A DNA stretch of 64,000 nt from Epiperipatus broadwayi (GCA_028023455.1 JAQFVV010006200.1:7469506-7533505), one strand, 5' to 3'. Numbered from the stretch's first letter, positions 1 through 10,586 are shown. Numbers and translations are program-made. Notes: a model not told the origin generated them from the sequence alone.

Positions 1-399
1 TTTTATCATTAACATTAAAGATCGTTATCGACTGTACATATTAACAACTTTACTGTATAATATTATTAATTTAAATAATTTTTATGAATTATAGAAAAAA
101 ACGTTTCTATATTTTTATGATTTAATTTTTTTTTTATGTCCGCCATTATTAATTATTTTTCGTGTACCACCAACCAGCAACTCGTGTACCACCAGTGGTA
201 TGCATACCACAGGTTGGGAAACACTGGTCTATATGATGAAATGTTAATCTTTTAGTTCTTTATTATAAACTACTAACTACAAGTTTATTTTTATTCCCAA
301 AGGAAAAAAGAATGTTTTTTTATGATTACCGACAACTACTGAAAGTGAAAGAGTTGAACTGTGATTCATGGATTATTAGATATCGAGACTATAATTCTA

Positions 400-514
400 G
401 TCAAGCATTGTTAGTCGAGAGGTCAGCGCAACCACCTTGCAAGCAAGCAGTTAGTTGCAGACGGTTGTTGCAGTTCGCCTCCCAGCCGATGCTATGACAT
501 ATGGGGAAAAAAGT
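400..514 (+). mobile_element. tRNA-derived SINE, copy 1
   Basis: Short element sharing its whole length with the copies at 51378-51494 and, in reverse, 55392-55506. It holds a tRNA-like block: a degenerate A box around GAGAGGTCAGCGCA, then a degenerate B box around CAGTTCGCCTCCC, ending in GATGCTATGACATATG and a short A-rich tail. Imperfect 11-bp direct repeats (ctataattcta / ctgtaattcta) flank it at 389-399 and 515-525, the expected target-site duplication. The family reads as a tRNA-only SINE mobilised by a LINE. The frame running through it at 312-497 is not a gene. Confidence 0.7.
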
Positions 515-525
515 CTGTAATTCTA

Positions 526-2569
526 CCACTTACCCATTGATTAAATTAATATAATTAATGATTATTGTTATATAATGTAATCTTTTAGCTATATTGACTT
601 TTTATTATTTCATTTATACTTACTAGTGTATTTAAATAATTAATTGATTGCAATGTTTTTAATAAGTACAGGAACAGTTTATTACAAAAGTCAGTGGCAG
701 ATATTAGAGATATAGTTTCTGGATCCATTTCCAATTGCATAAAACAAATCTTAATTTAGTCATTTAAAATAAAATAAATGCCAAATCATGATTCTTATAC
801 CTTGAGTTTCAGAGTTTATCTCAATAGCACCTGATCAAACCACATAGATCAAAAAAGAATAATCAACTGTTTTATTGCTTAGAGTTTATGAAATGTTTGA
901 GTTCCAAAAATAATGAGCCTGGAGCTGTTAATCTATGCAACTCGAGATTCAAAATTTATTATTCTAGCACAGCACTAAATTTTGATGAAATGAATGAAAC
1001 TATTGTGGACACCCTATCACTTTGGTACTTAAACATTGAAAGATTTTCTAAACAGCTAATCATGAGTTACTTATAAAATGAAATTAATAAATTAAATATT
1101 AGCAGATTATTAAAATATTTAGTGGAAAATTTTCCTTTATTATTCTACTATGTTTTTGTTATACATATAATTTTAATAATTAAAAAACTTCTATTTCAAA
1201 AACTAAATAAAAATATGAAATCCCTGTGATATATGGAATTTTAGACTCTCAGAAGTTTTCATAATAAAAGCTAATTAATAAATTTAATTACAACAATTTT
1301 ACTTTTTACAATTTATTTAATAAAAGTTATCACATTTTATTTTATTTATATTTTTTTAAATATTAAATATTCATTCACTCATTCTATTTTAATTTTATAT
1401 TTTTAACTACATATTTGTTCACCTAAATTTTTATATTTACATAAAACAGACCTTCATCTTAGATCACCTCTAAAATTTGCACAATGTTATCTCTTTTAAA
1501 TTCATAATAATATTTTATAAAAAGGAAAAATAATAATAAAATTGCAAATAATAAATCAATACATTTTTGTCTGTCTATAATATATTGTAAAAGGTGTGAA
1601 ATCTCTTGCAAACATTTCACAATCATTAAACATTTTTTCATATAACATAATATAATTAAATATAAATGTAAACATGAGAAATAAAACTTATTTTTGCTTT
1701 CACATTTAATAGAGCAACAATAAACATTCTTAGGTAGCCCTTTAACTTAAAAATCAAATTAAAGTGAAAAAATACACATATAAATAGCAATTATTTTTAT
1801 AAAATATATTTTAGCACTTTAGAAATTAAAAACAATATAAAGTTAGGTGTATACTTACTAACAAACTTTCCTCCATTTTTATTTCAACAAAAAAGTCCAA
1901 TAAAAGAGATATTATAAGGTAATGGGAAGGTTTGTTTAGTCTTAAGGTCAATTAGTAATAATTGGTAGTTTCTTGGCAGCATCAAAAGTTAAAAGTTATC
2001 TCTGTTTATAAGGATATAAATTACTCACATCTATTCTTTATTATAATAACAATTTTGGAAATATTTAATTTAATATATATATAATTATTTTTACTTTATG
2101 CATTCCAGTTTTTAAAACTACATATTTTTACTTTTTAATTTGTCATTTCATAGTATTTAAAAAGTTTGTAAGATTAATGTTGTGACATTGGTATAATACA
2201 CATAGAAAATTAAGTATTTCTGTAAATAATATATTTAACTAAGACACTTTCTATTTTCTTTCCATAAATTATTTCAGTCAGTCTAATATATTTTAAATAA
2301 ATATTTTAACTTTTTTAAATAAATAATATCAATAATTAATCCATTTAAAAAAATTTTAATTTTATTATAAAATAATATTTTCTTCTAAAATAAAAATTCA
2401 ATTAAACAAAGTTTACATTAATAATCATGTTTTTTTTCCCAATTTTTATGAAAGATACTGAATAAATTTGATTTAATAAAATGAACACTGCAAAAATTTG
2501 AAAAAATGGTTAAAGTAAAATAAATGCTATACTATAATTATTATTGTCATTATTCTATTTCTATTAAAG
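526..2569. other. AT-rich stretch without recognisable gene
   Basis: AT-rich sequence with many short homopolymer runs. Only frames of about 60 codons occur, with the low-complexity Ile/Phe/Asn/Lys composition expected by chance. I see no conserved domain, RNA gene or structured repeat here. Confidence 0.6.
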
Positions 2570-2574
2570 GGGAT

Positions 2575-2765
2575 TTAAACTCAGACTTTCAAGCTCTTGA
2601 TAGTCATCCACTCTATCCAATATAACCGATACACATGACCACATACATGTGAAAAAGATTAATGATTTCCAATATACATATTTCATGATGAACTAGAACC
2701 CATCAGTTGGTCTGAATCATTATCTCCCACACACACGTATATATAATCAGGGTTCAGTTTACATT
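2575..2765 (-). repeat. Repeat family R, copy 1 (hammerhead plus tRNA-like block)
   Basis: Minus-strand copy of a short dispersed repeat also found at 5885-6030 (minus) and 6058-6345 (plus). Read on the minus strand it has a TATATA/GTGTGTG start, then a hammerhead motif (2661-2721), a CATGTATGTGGTCATG block, and a tRNA-like end with GGATAGAGTGGATGACTATC and a B-box-like GAGTTTAAATCCCC. It carries no coding capacity. The combination suggests a small non-autonomous retroelement, possibly a retrozyme, but the unit boundaries are not certain. Confidence 0.55.
2661..2721 (-). ncRNA. Hammerhead ribozyme (type I), copy in repeat R
   Basis: On the minus strand: helix I outer strand AATGATT, internal loop CAGA, inner strand CCAA, core CTGATGG (consensus CUGANGA, so the last A is G here), a degraded helix II, GAAA, a short palindromic helix III (ATATGTAT), then TTGG and the returning strand AATCATT. 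The inner four and outer seven base pairs of helix I are all Watson-Crick. Compared with 6250-6310, two outer pairs show compensatory double changes. The core change and weak helix II suggest reduced or lost activity in this copy. Confidence 0.7.
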
Positions 2766-2819
2766 AATGTAGCAAATTTATACATTTTAATGAGAAAATT
2801 TTACTCCTCTCTACTCTCC

Positions 2820-4640
2820 AACTCTTCAGCCATCCATATCACTGATCATCATCATCATCAACCATTATCAATCCACTGCAGGATGAAGGTCTCTCCAAGT
2901 TCAATCCATCTTCTCTGATCTTTAGTTTCTCTTCTCCACATCACCCCTGCACACTTTCTTATTTCATTCATCCATCTCACATGTGGTCTTTTTCTGGGTC
3001 ATTTACAATCTTTTGGAATCCAGTTTAAGATTTCAATTGTCTACCTATTATCATACTCTTCTAGTAATATGTCCAGCCCAACTCCACTTGTCTTTTAATT
3101 TTTTCAATGAGGATAGTAACACCTGTTTGTTCTCTTATCCATATATTGTGTTTTCGACCTCTTCTTGTTACTGCCAACATGCATCTTTCCATGTGTTTTT
3201 GAGTGGTCTGAAGTCTCTGTATTGCTCTTCTATTAAGTGTCCAAGTCTCAGATCCATAAGTAAGAACTGATAAAACACATTTATTAAAAACCTTCCTTTT
3301 CAAACACATAAGCATATTTCCTTTTAGTATCAAGTTATTTCTACCAAAAGCACTCCAACCAAGTTTAATTCTATGATTAATTTCATCCATTATGTTTCCA
3401 TCTGTATTAATAATCTGATCAAGGTATTTGTAACTGTTAACTTCTTCTAACTCATCATAATCAATCCTTATCTTCATATTTTGAGAAAATCCATTAAACA
3501 TAACTCTAATCTATTTAACATTGATCTTTAGTCCTACTTTCCTACTTTCATCTGATAACTCCTGCAACATTTCCTGCAGCTCTAAAGTATTATTTTCAAA
3601 AACAACTACATCATCTGCAAAATCTAAATGACTTAAATAATCTCCATTTACTACTTGCAGCACTGCTGTAAAAAGTTTTGGAGTTATGGAGTCACCCTGT
3701 CTTACACCCTTCTCAATGTTGACTTTCCTAGTATTATTATGTAATCTAATTGTTGCTGTTGCATTTTTATAAATATTCTTTAAAATATGACTAATATTCT
3801 GGGTCTATATCTTGATGATCCAATGCTTTAATCACTGAAGAAATGTTTATAGAATCAAATGCCTTTTCATAATCTACAAATCCAAAGCATAATGGCAACT
3901 CATATTCATTTGTCCTTTCTATAACTTTTCTCAATATCTGGATATGATCTACTGTACTAAAATCACTTTTAAATCCAGCTTGTTCTCTTGGTTGGTGGAA
4001 ATCCAATGTTCTCTGTAGACGAGTTGTAATTATCTTGGTAAAAAATTTGTATAAAACTGATAAAAGGCTAATAGTTTTGTAATTTCTAATATCTTCATCA
4101 TTTTTTTAAAATATTAATACTGCATTATTCAAGTCATCTGGTACATCTTTATCATTTAGACATTTGTTATATAACTTTGCTAAAAAAAATTATATTTCTT
4201 CACCTGCTACTTTTAACATATCAATTATAATTCCATCATTACCTGGAGCCTTTTCTTTCTTCATACATTTAATTACATGTCTCACTTCTTCATTTAAAAT
4301 TTTGGGCAATTCAGAAGATGTAATAGATATAAGAGGTACTTATTCTTTATTACTATATAATTCTTGATAAAAGTCCTACCCATTTCATGATGTCATCTCT
4401 CTTTTTAGTAATAATTCCATATTTTTTCTTATTGCAGATATAAATTTCCTACCAGTAACAAAATGTTGTTTAACACTCTTGAGACATTTATTCTCTTCTA
4501 CAGCTTTTATTTCTAGCTCACTGTTATAATTTCTTATATCATATTCAACTCTTTTCCACACCATTTTACAAAATTTGAGGTATTCAATCCTTTTTAATGC
4601 ATCATTTTTATATATCTTCGTATTTCTTTCTTTTCTTCAT
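2820..4640 (-). pseudogene. LINE reverse transcriptase half (RTE-like), degenerate
   Basis: Minus-strand remains of a non-LTR retrotransposon polyprotein. Translated pieces include REQAGFKSDFSTVDHIQIL followed by LCFGFVDYEKAFDS (3791-4006; RT fingers/palm, motif A region) and, downstream, EVNSYKYLDQIINTDGN, LTYGSETWTLNRR and WIREQTGVT (3061-3501), the usual C-terminal part of these RTs. The expected segment carrying the YADD catalytic motif lies near 3600-3720 on the minus strand. There, the plus strand shows tcatctgcaaaatctaa, which reads LDFADD in reverse. The 3' end carries a (GAT)n run near 2840-2860, as is common for 3' tails of this kind of LINE. Several stops and frameshifts separate the pieces, so the copy is dead. 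Its 5' half is inverted next to it at 4690-5830. A second copy of the family lies at 13225-19360. Confidence 0.85.
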
Positions 4641-4689
4641 AAATTCTCTAAGAAGTTTGCTATTATCTGAAAAGAGACCCTTTGATTCC

Positions 4690-5830
4690 TCTTGGAAACC
4701 TTAAAGGAACCAAGCAGGGCAAATTCCTAATGTCCATTCCATATGTTCTTGTCGTTGCAGCTGCTCACCAACACGCATTAGCCAGCATGGTGAGTTTATT
4801 GGCTTTTTAATTCTGAGATTAAGGTTAAAAAACACCATGGTCTTTCTTCTCAGTTACCTGATAAGGCAGAATGAATGTTTGTGTAAATGATAAATATTTT
4901 TCCAATATATACAATTATGACAGACAAAAATAAATTATGGCCCTTATTCCTAGGAAGCTGTAGAGTCACCAAGCAAGGCAGCAGTTGGTGGCTGAAGGCA
5001 GAAGATGCTAAGAATCCCCTGATTGTGGACCCAGGCTGCCATTTGATGATGGCATTTTATTTAGATGATTACAAATGCAAATCACTTTCAAGTGAAGGAA
5101 GATTGCAAGAATTAGAAGAAGAACTGTCTTATATTAAATGGGACATTATTGGACTTTGTGAAGTTAGAAGAAAAGGTGAAGAGACAATTGTTTTAAAAAG
5201 TGGACATGTACTCTATTATAAAGGTACAAATATTGGAAATACAAATGGGTTGGATTTATTATAAATAAAAAGTGGAAAACAATGTTGTGGAGATTGATGG
5301 CATATCGGACAGAGTGGCAAGATTAGTTATACAACTTAATAGCAAATACCAAATGCAGATAATTCAGGTTTATGCCCCAACAAGTTCTCATAGTGATGAA
5401 GTAGTAGAAGATTTTTATATAGATGTACAAAAGACTTTTGATCAGAGTAAACAACATTTTAAAATTGTTATGGGAGACTTTAATGCTAGAATTGGTAAAC
5501 AAATGAAAGATGAAAGTGCTGTAGGTAATTTTGGTTATGGTAATAGAAATGAGAGAGGACATAGACTTGTGGAGTTTGCAGAAAGAGAAAAACTTTATAT
5601 TATGAATTCTTTTTTTTTAAAAAAATATTAAAAGGAAATGGACATGGAAGCATCTGAATGAAGGTACAGCAGAATTGGATTATATTTTGACTAACAGAAA
5701 ATACATATTTCAAGATTGTAATGTTCTTAATAAATTTAACACAGGAAGTGATCATCAATTAGTAAGGCGAAAGATACATGATAATACAAACTGTAAAATA
5801 ACTAAACAAACTCAGCATTATGTCATAAAA
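4690..5830 (+). pseudogene. LINE APE-type endonuclease half, inverted, frameshifted
   Basis: Plus-strand 5' half of the same LINE. Frame 4887-5264 reads LEEELSYIKWDIIGLCEVRR, the glutamate-containing second motif of APE endonucleases. A +1 frameshift near 5265 leads into 5272-5631 with QVYAPTSS and VMGDFNARIG (the GDFN motif). A second shift in a T/A homopolymer near 5610-5630 leads to TAELDYILTNRKY and GSDHQLV (the SDH catalytic motif) at 5675-5780. The endonuclease would nick target DNA for target-primed reverse transcription. The half ends about where the minus-strand half at 4640 takes up the region between endonuclease and RT, which is the arrangement left by twin priming. It is not functional as it stands. 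Confidence 0.85.
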
Positions 5831-5884
5831 TTAAAATTTATATTCTTTAATTTGATACATTGTACAGGCTTAAACCTGCATTTA

Positions 5885-6030
5885 TATATGTAATATATGC
5901 AGGGTTTGGACTCAGACTTTCACATGACCCACCCCTCTCAGTCCCATTTCATATTGCTGACCCATCTGATCACACACATGTTGAAAAGATAAATAATCAC
6001 CAATATACATATTTCATGCTAATGGATTAT
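5885..6030 (-). repeat. Repeat family R, copy 2 (partial)
   Basis: Minus-strand partial copy of the repeat at 2575-2765, sharing the actcagactttca, cacatgtt and caccaatatacatatttcatg blocks. On the minus strand it retains the returning half of the hammerhead (GAAATATGTATATTGGTGATTATT) and an AATAATC strand that could pair with it. The CUGAUGA part and helix II are deleted, so the ribozyme core is lost. Confidence 0.55.
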
Positions 6031-6057
6031 TCTCCTGTACATGAGGAATCAGAATGA

Positions 6058-6345
6058 CTAATATATCAACATGGGTAGGATGACAACCTTGGCACTATCA
6101 AGGGCTTTGAACGTTCCATCATAAGATTTTCAATGAAATCGAAGGCTAAAGAGTTGTGAGTTGGAATAGTTTGAAGCCTGTCCATTAAAATATAAATATT
6201 GGCTATCTTAATATAAAGCTGAGTACTGATTATATATATGTGTAAGGATAGTAATCTAGACCAACTGATGATTGCTGGTTTAGCATGAAATACGTATATT
6301 GGTGATTATTCTTTAATTTGCTAAATAAAGATGATAGGCTTGGTT
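6058..6345 (+). repeat. Repeat family R, copy 3 (tRNA-like head, hammerhead)
   Basis: Plus-strand copy. A tRNA-like block (TAGGATGACAACC, ACTATCAAGGGC, TTTGAACGTTCC; about 6074-6118) is followed by about 100 bases of AT-rich sequence and a hammerhead at 6250-6310, then a TATATA run. It faces the minus-strand copy at 5885-6030, so the two form an inverted pair. Confidence 0.55.
6250..6310 (+). ncRNA. Hammerhead ribozyme (type I), intact core
   Basis: The best ribozyme in the window. Helix I outer: 6250-6256 pairs with 6304-6310 (7 bp, one G-T). Internal loop 6257-6260 faces 6303. Helix I inner: CCAA 6261-6264 pairs with TTGG 6299-6302. Core CUGAUGA occupies 6265-6271. Helix II: TGCT 6273-6276 pairs with AGCA 6282-6285, loop GGTTT, with one T-T mismatch at its base. 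GAAA follows at 6287-6290. Helix III is the palindrome ATACGTAT 6290-6297, which would form best between two RNAs. The predicted cleavage is after A6298 (UA, fitting the NUH rule). Short palindromic helix III is known from hammerheads of PLEs and animal retrozymes. Activity is inferred, not shown. Confidence 0.82.
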
Positions 6346-6612
6346 ATATATATATAAGGTATCTTATAATCATTATAAGTACACAATCTATCTCAATAAA
6401 GAAATATCAAAAAGATATTTAATTCTTTCTATTTGGAAAAGGCCAAATTTTAAATTAGACATTGTAAATTTGTAAAGAAGTTGTTATTTGGTAGATATAA
6501 TAAAGATTATTTTGTCTTTGTGATAATATTTTTGTCTTTTTCTTTCTTTTATGCATCTAGTTACTTCTGATCAGATAAGGCATGAGCAATATGATCGGAT
6601 ATCACCATTAAA

Positions 6613-6637
6613 TTAATAATAATAATAATAATAATAA

Positions 6638-6722
<85 letters not shown>
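6613..6722. repeat. (AAT)n/(ATT)n microsatellite
   Basis: A short (AAT)n run changes over to a long (ATT)n run, making the tract partly self-complementary. Confidence 0.95.
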
Positions 6723-6724
<2 letters not shown>

Positions 6725-8290
6725 ACATAAATCTCAATTTTTTTTAAAGTCTTCATAAACTCCGTGTGAAGACGTCATGCTCTCCCTCTTACAATTCTAG
6801 ATAATGAAAGGTGAAATCCAATTAAAATAAAAGATAAAAAAAACTTTTTAAATAAATATACCACTGCAGGATAAAAGCTACATCAATAGTAAGAAACAGT
6901 AGTCGTGAGACTTCTCAATTAGTGGGTGACGTAGGTTTAAATGTTTTTCTATTCCTGTTTTTCATCTAGCTAAGGATATCTAAATACCCATTTACCAATC
7001 AATCATGAATGAATAGATGTGTTGTTTAAAGATTAAATATTTAAAAAAAACATCCTATACTTCTTGAAGAAAATATTTTGCCTAAATTCAAAGCAAATTA
7101 TAAGCATGATAAATAGATGTGATTTTTCCACACAACCAAGTCCTTTATCCAATTGAAATATCATTGCTTTAATATTAAATTGTAACATTTATCTAACAAT
7201 TCTAAATAATTTATTCATATATATATATACATTATTGAATTATAAATATTGATGTTCTTAGAGTGAAAAAATATTTTTTATATAATACGAAAGATAGTAT
7301 TTCCAACAGAAGTATAAACTGTCAAGCAAAATATATGAATCCATAAAACTATTAATCAAATCTATCTTGTTTTTATATCGAAGTGATATGATAAAAATGC
7401 AGCTAATGTTATAATATAAAGCTGTATAGGTTAGACTAAGATTTTTTTAAAAAAAGATTATTTTATATATTTTATATAACAATGATTCAAATGATTAAAC
7501 ATACATTAATCAAATTTCTGATTAATTAAATAAAGAGATTTTCATTTTTTTAAAATAAGGGTATAACTTTATATAAGATGTGTAAAAAAAAAAACTCTAG
7601 AAAAGAAATTATCTTTATTAAGAAAACTTTTAATTAGATTCTATTTTGTAACTTCAAAATTTTTCCCTGACAAAAATATACCAACAAAAACAAAAAGATT
7701 AGCTATCAACTTTTACTGATGTTTGTTTATCTTCATTATTCATGATCGAATAGTCTTATAATGTAAACTCTAATTGATTCCCTTTTTCTTAGAATGTGTC
7801 ATAAAAATTCTACTTTATATCACTGTATAGATCTTAGTAAATAAGAAAAGTTCCTAATTCCAATGTTTTTTTAGATTTGTAAAATTTTGGGATTTTGAAA
7901 ATAGATCTTTTAATCTGTTGTGGTAGACCCAAATCCTGATTAGAATAAAATAAGTAGCTACTCACTGCAATTAGGATTATTAATTTATAAGTGTTTTCTG
8001 AATGAATTCTCCCTCCCCCCTTAATTTTATTTATAAATGTATAAGCAACGTAATTTATTGTAAAAGATTTTTAAAAGCACATTTAAAATTTTGTTGAGAA
8101 AATAGCAGTTTTTAAATAAGTATTTAGATTAATGATATTCTATTCGTACATTATATCACTTGTGAATTAATTCATTTTAGGTTGTATTAGAAAATAAAGA
8201 AATCTTTAAACTTAATGTTGGATAACAGAATCTATATACCAAAAAAGATTTAAATGAGATATTTATTTTATATAGGGCGATGTTTTTGAA
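6723..8290. other. AT-rich stretch without recognisable gene
   Basis: AT-rich sequence with no open frame above background and no similarity I could see to other parts of the window. Confidence 0.6.
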
Positions 8291-8434
8291 TTGTAATAAA
8301 CTAATAATCAGCTTTTTAAGCTAATGCACATGCGCTTTGTGGATCTTAACAATAAATTTATTATTATATGTTTAACAATAAATTTATTGTTAAGATCCAC
8401 AAAGCTTAAAAGGCTGATTATTAGTTTATTACAA
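8291..8434. repeat. Palindromic element (144 bp)
   Basis: The left arm begins ttgtaataaactaataatca and the right arm ends in its exact reverse complement. The arms also share the block around gatccacaaagc and the inner aacaataaattta. The only clear asymmetry is about 10 bases (around aatgcacatgcg, 8322-8333) present in the left arm alone. This is compatible with a foldback or MITE-type element; no coding capacity. Confidence 0.8.
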
Positions 8435-8804
8435 AAAGGGTCCAACTAAATAGGAGAAAAACATTACTGAAAAGATTAAAAAGTGTAAATACAAGTAACT
8501 GAATTCCAGTAACTACTAAAATCAGTAACTAAAAGACTTTAAATAAAAAAACTAGATAATAAATCCAACTTTATTAATCTTTTCATGTAAAAGAAATTGA
8601 TTTTCTAAGACTGTCAAAATACTTTATAATTATATTTGTCTGAAGTTTATGATGATGGTCTATTATTAGATGTGATATGTTGGACTATTTCCATTATCTA
8701 TGAGTGAATGTTGCATGTATAGAAAATTTTAAACTTTATTTACATTTTCCAAATACAATCAACTTGTTAATAATAATGCACAAATAGACAATACAGGTTA
8801 GTAA

Positions 8805-8852
8805 TTACATAATGTTTTGAATAGTATTATTCTCCACTCTTCTTCAGGTGTT
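8805..8852 (-). ncRNA. Hammerhead-like motif in left PLE-A arm (decayed)
   Basis: On the minus strand the core CTGAAGA (plus 8841-8847) is intact and followed by a GAGTGG...CTATTC hairpin. The GAAA block has become CAAAAC, and helix III reads CATT instead of the palindromic CGTT of the right arm. It is probably inactive. Its tRNA-like neighbour lies at 8888-8970. Confidence 0.5.
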
Positions 8853-8887
8853 GCTGGCCTATATGCACAGTGACAATATTCACTTAG

Positions 8888-8970
8888 AAGTTGAACTCGC
8901 ACCTTTAGATTCTTAAATATTGAATTTAAGGCAAACACCCTACCAACTGAGTTATTCTGTCAAAGGCAAC
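8888..8970 (-). repeat. tRNA-like block in left PLE-A arm
   Basis: Reverse complement of the block at 10292-10372, with an AACTCAGTTGGTAGGGTGT A-box-like segment, the CCTTAAATTCAA anticodon-like region and a weak B box. It is not a functional tRNA gene because helices are imperfect; it is part of the PLE-A terminal module. Confidence 0.55.
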
Positions 8971-9061
8971 ATATAGTAGAAATTTGATATATTTATATAT
9001 GAAAGTTGGTTCAAATCCTCCTGAGTCCTTCAATTTTTTTTATATGAGCAAGACTAATTAA

Positions 9062-9257
<196 letters not shown>

Positions 9258-9420
9258 TAATATTTTTTCTAAGAACAAGATTAATTATAAGCTTCCATAC
9301 ATTGTGTATTGTCACACTGGGTTTACTTATAGGATTATTTACCATTGTCATATGAGCAGCTTCCTTGAATTTTCTTCTATGCAATTTTTCCTCTTTATCC
9401 AATATCTTTTTTATTTTTCC

Positions 9421-10216
9421 AAGAACAAAAATTGGCATTCTTGGATGTTCTTGTGACAAAACTCCCTCAGGGCAAAGTAAAAACAACAGTGTTTAGGAAA
9501 CCAACACATACTGGCATGTACTTGGCATATACATCCAATCATACAAGAAGCACTAAACATCGAATTGTACTATCACTATGGAACAGAGCAAATGAGGTTT
9601 ATTCATATTTGGAAAAAGAAAAGATTCACATAGAAAAAATGTTTATGAAGAATGGTTATCCATCAGCAGTCATCAAGAAAACCTTCAATAAACAACACAA
9701 AGAGACATCAAAAGAGAAAACACTTATAGGTATGATAGTGTGTCCATACATACCAGGAATGGCAGACAAATTAAAAAAGATCTGCAGTCAATATAATATT
9801 AGAACAGCTTTACAAAGCCATACTATAATTTGAGAAATTTTTACTTCTACTAAGCTTAAACTGGAAATGCTAAAGAATAAAAACTGCATTTATGATATAC
9901 CATGTGAATGTGGGAGGAAATACATTGATGAGGCCTGTCACCCTGTTGAACAGTGATTGAAATAACACAAACTAAGGGTTAAAAGAGAAAAACAGATGTG
10001 TCTACCATAGCAGATTATGTATGTACTAATGGCCATATGTTTAATTGGAAAAATACAGAGATATTGAATAAAGAGGAAAAAATGCATAGAAGAAAATTCA
10101 AGGAAGCTGCTTATATGATAATGGCAAATAATATTATAAATCAACCCAGTGTAGCAATACACAATGTATGGAAGCCTCTAATTAATCTTCCTCTTAGGAA
10201 AAATATTAAACAATAA
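9421..10216 (+). pseudogene. PLE-A reverse transcriptase C-terminus and GIY-YIG domain, broken
   Basis: The frame at 9432-9833 starts AFLDVLVTKLPQG and includes KPTHTGMYLAYTSNHTR, the RT thumb region typical of Penelope-like elements, matching 62846-63142 of the fuller copy. After a stop, IYDIPCECGRKYIDEA (about 9888-9938) is the start of the GIY-YIG endonuclease; the usual YIGE reads YIDE, so the key glycine is lost. The C-terminal RRKFKEAAYMIMANN segment follows at 10080-10130. PLE RTs resemble telomerase, and GIY-YIG nicks the target. The fragment is 5'-truncated inside the RT and has stops, so it is inactive. Confidence 0.85.
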
Positions 10217-10291
10217 TAAAAAAAACTAATTAGTGGAGGACTTGAACCAACCCTCATATATAAATATATCAAATTTCTACTATATGTTGCC

Positions 10292-10372
10292 TTTGACAGA
10301 ATAGCTCACTTGGTTAGAGCATTTGCCTTAAATTCAATATTCAAGAATCTAAAATTGTGAGTTCAGCTTCTA
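10292..10372 (+). repeat. tRNA(Leu)-like block in PLE-A terminus
   Basis: Contains a good A box (TAGCTCACTTGGTTAGAGC), an anticodon-like CCTTAAA region (UAA-like), an extended variable-region-like segment and a weak B box (GAGTTCAGCTTC). The copies at 63650-63735 and 54850-54930 have better B boxes (GGTTCAAATCCC and GGTTTGATTCCC). It could be a captured tRNA serving as a pol III promoter, or a SINE head fused to PLE sequence. It is not a host tRNA gene because the acceptor stem is not preserved. Confidence 0.6.
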
Positions 10373-10400
10373 AGTGAATATTGTCACTGTGCATATAGGC

Positions 10401-10485
10401 CAGCAACACCTGAAAAAGAGTGGAGAATAATACTACTCGAAACGTTGTGTAACTACTAACCTGTGCTGTCTATTTGTGTGTTATT
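10401..10485 (+). ncRNA. Hammerhead ribozyme motif in PLE-A terminus
   Basis: ACAC at 10406-10409 can pair with GTGT at 10447-10450 (helix I inner). The core at 10410-10416 is CTGAAAA, one change (G8 to A) from CUGANGA. Helix II is GAGTGG 10418-10423 with CTACTC 10433-10438 (6 bp, one wobble), after one extra A. GAAA is at 10439-10442, followed by the palindrome ACGT and T, giving predicted cleavage after 10446. ATAGG (about 10394-10398) can pair with CCTGT (about 10460-10464) as an outer helix. Hammerheads in PLE terminal repeats are an established observation. The G8 change probably cripples this copy. Confidence 0.65.
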
Positions 10486-10586
10486 ACTAACAATTTGTTT
10501 GTATTTGGAAAATTTAAATAAAGTTTATAATTTTCTATACATTCAACATTCACTCGTAGTTGATGGAAATAATCCAACATATCACA

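Noticed and set aside
400-514. Host tRNA gene (also at 51378-51494 and 55392-55506)
   Set aside because: Target-site duplications, A-rich tails and irregular anticodon arms mark these as SINEs.
10292-10372. Functional tRNA-Leu gene
   Set aside because: The acceptor stem is not preserved and the block recurs only within PLE-A termini.
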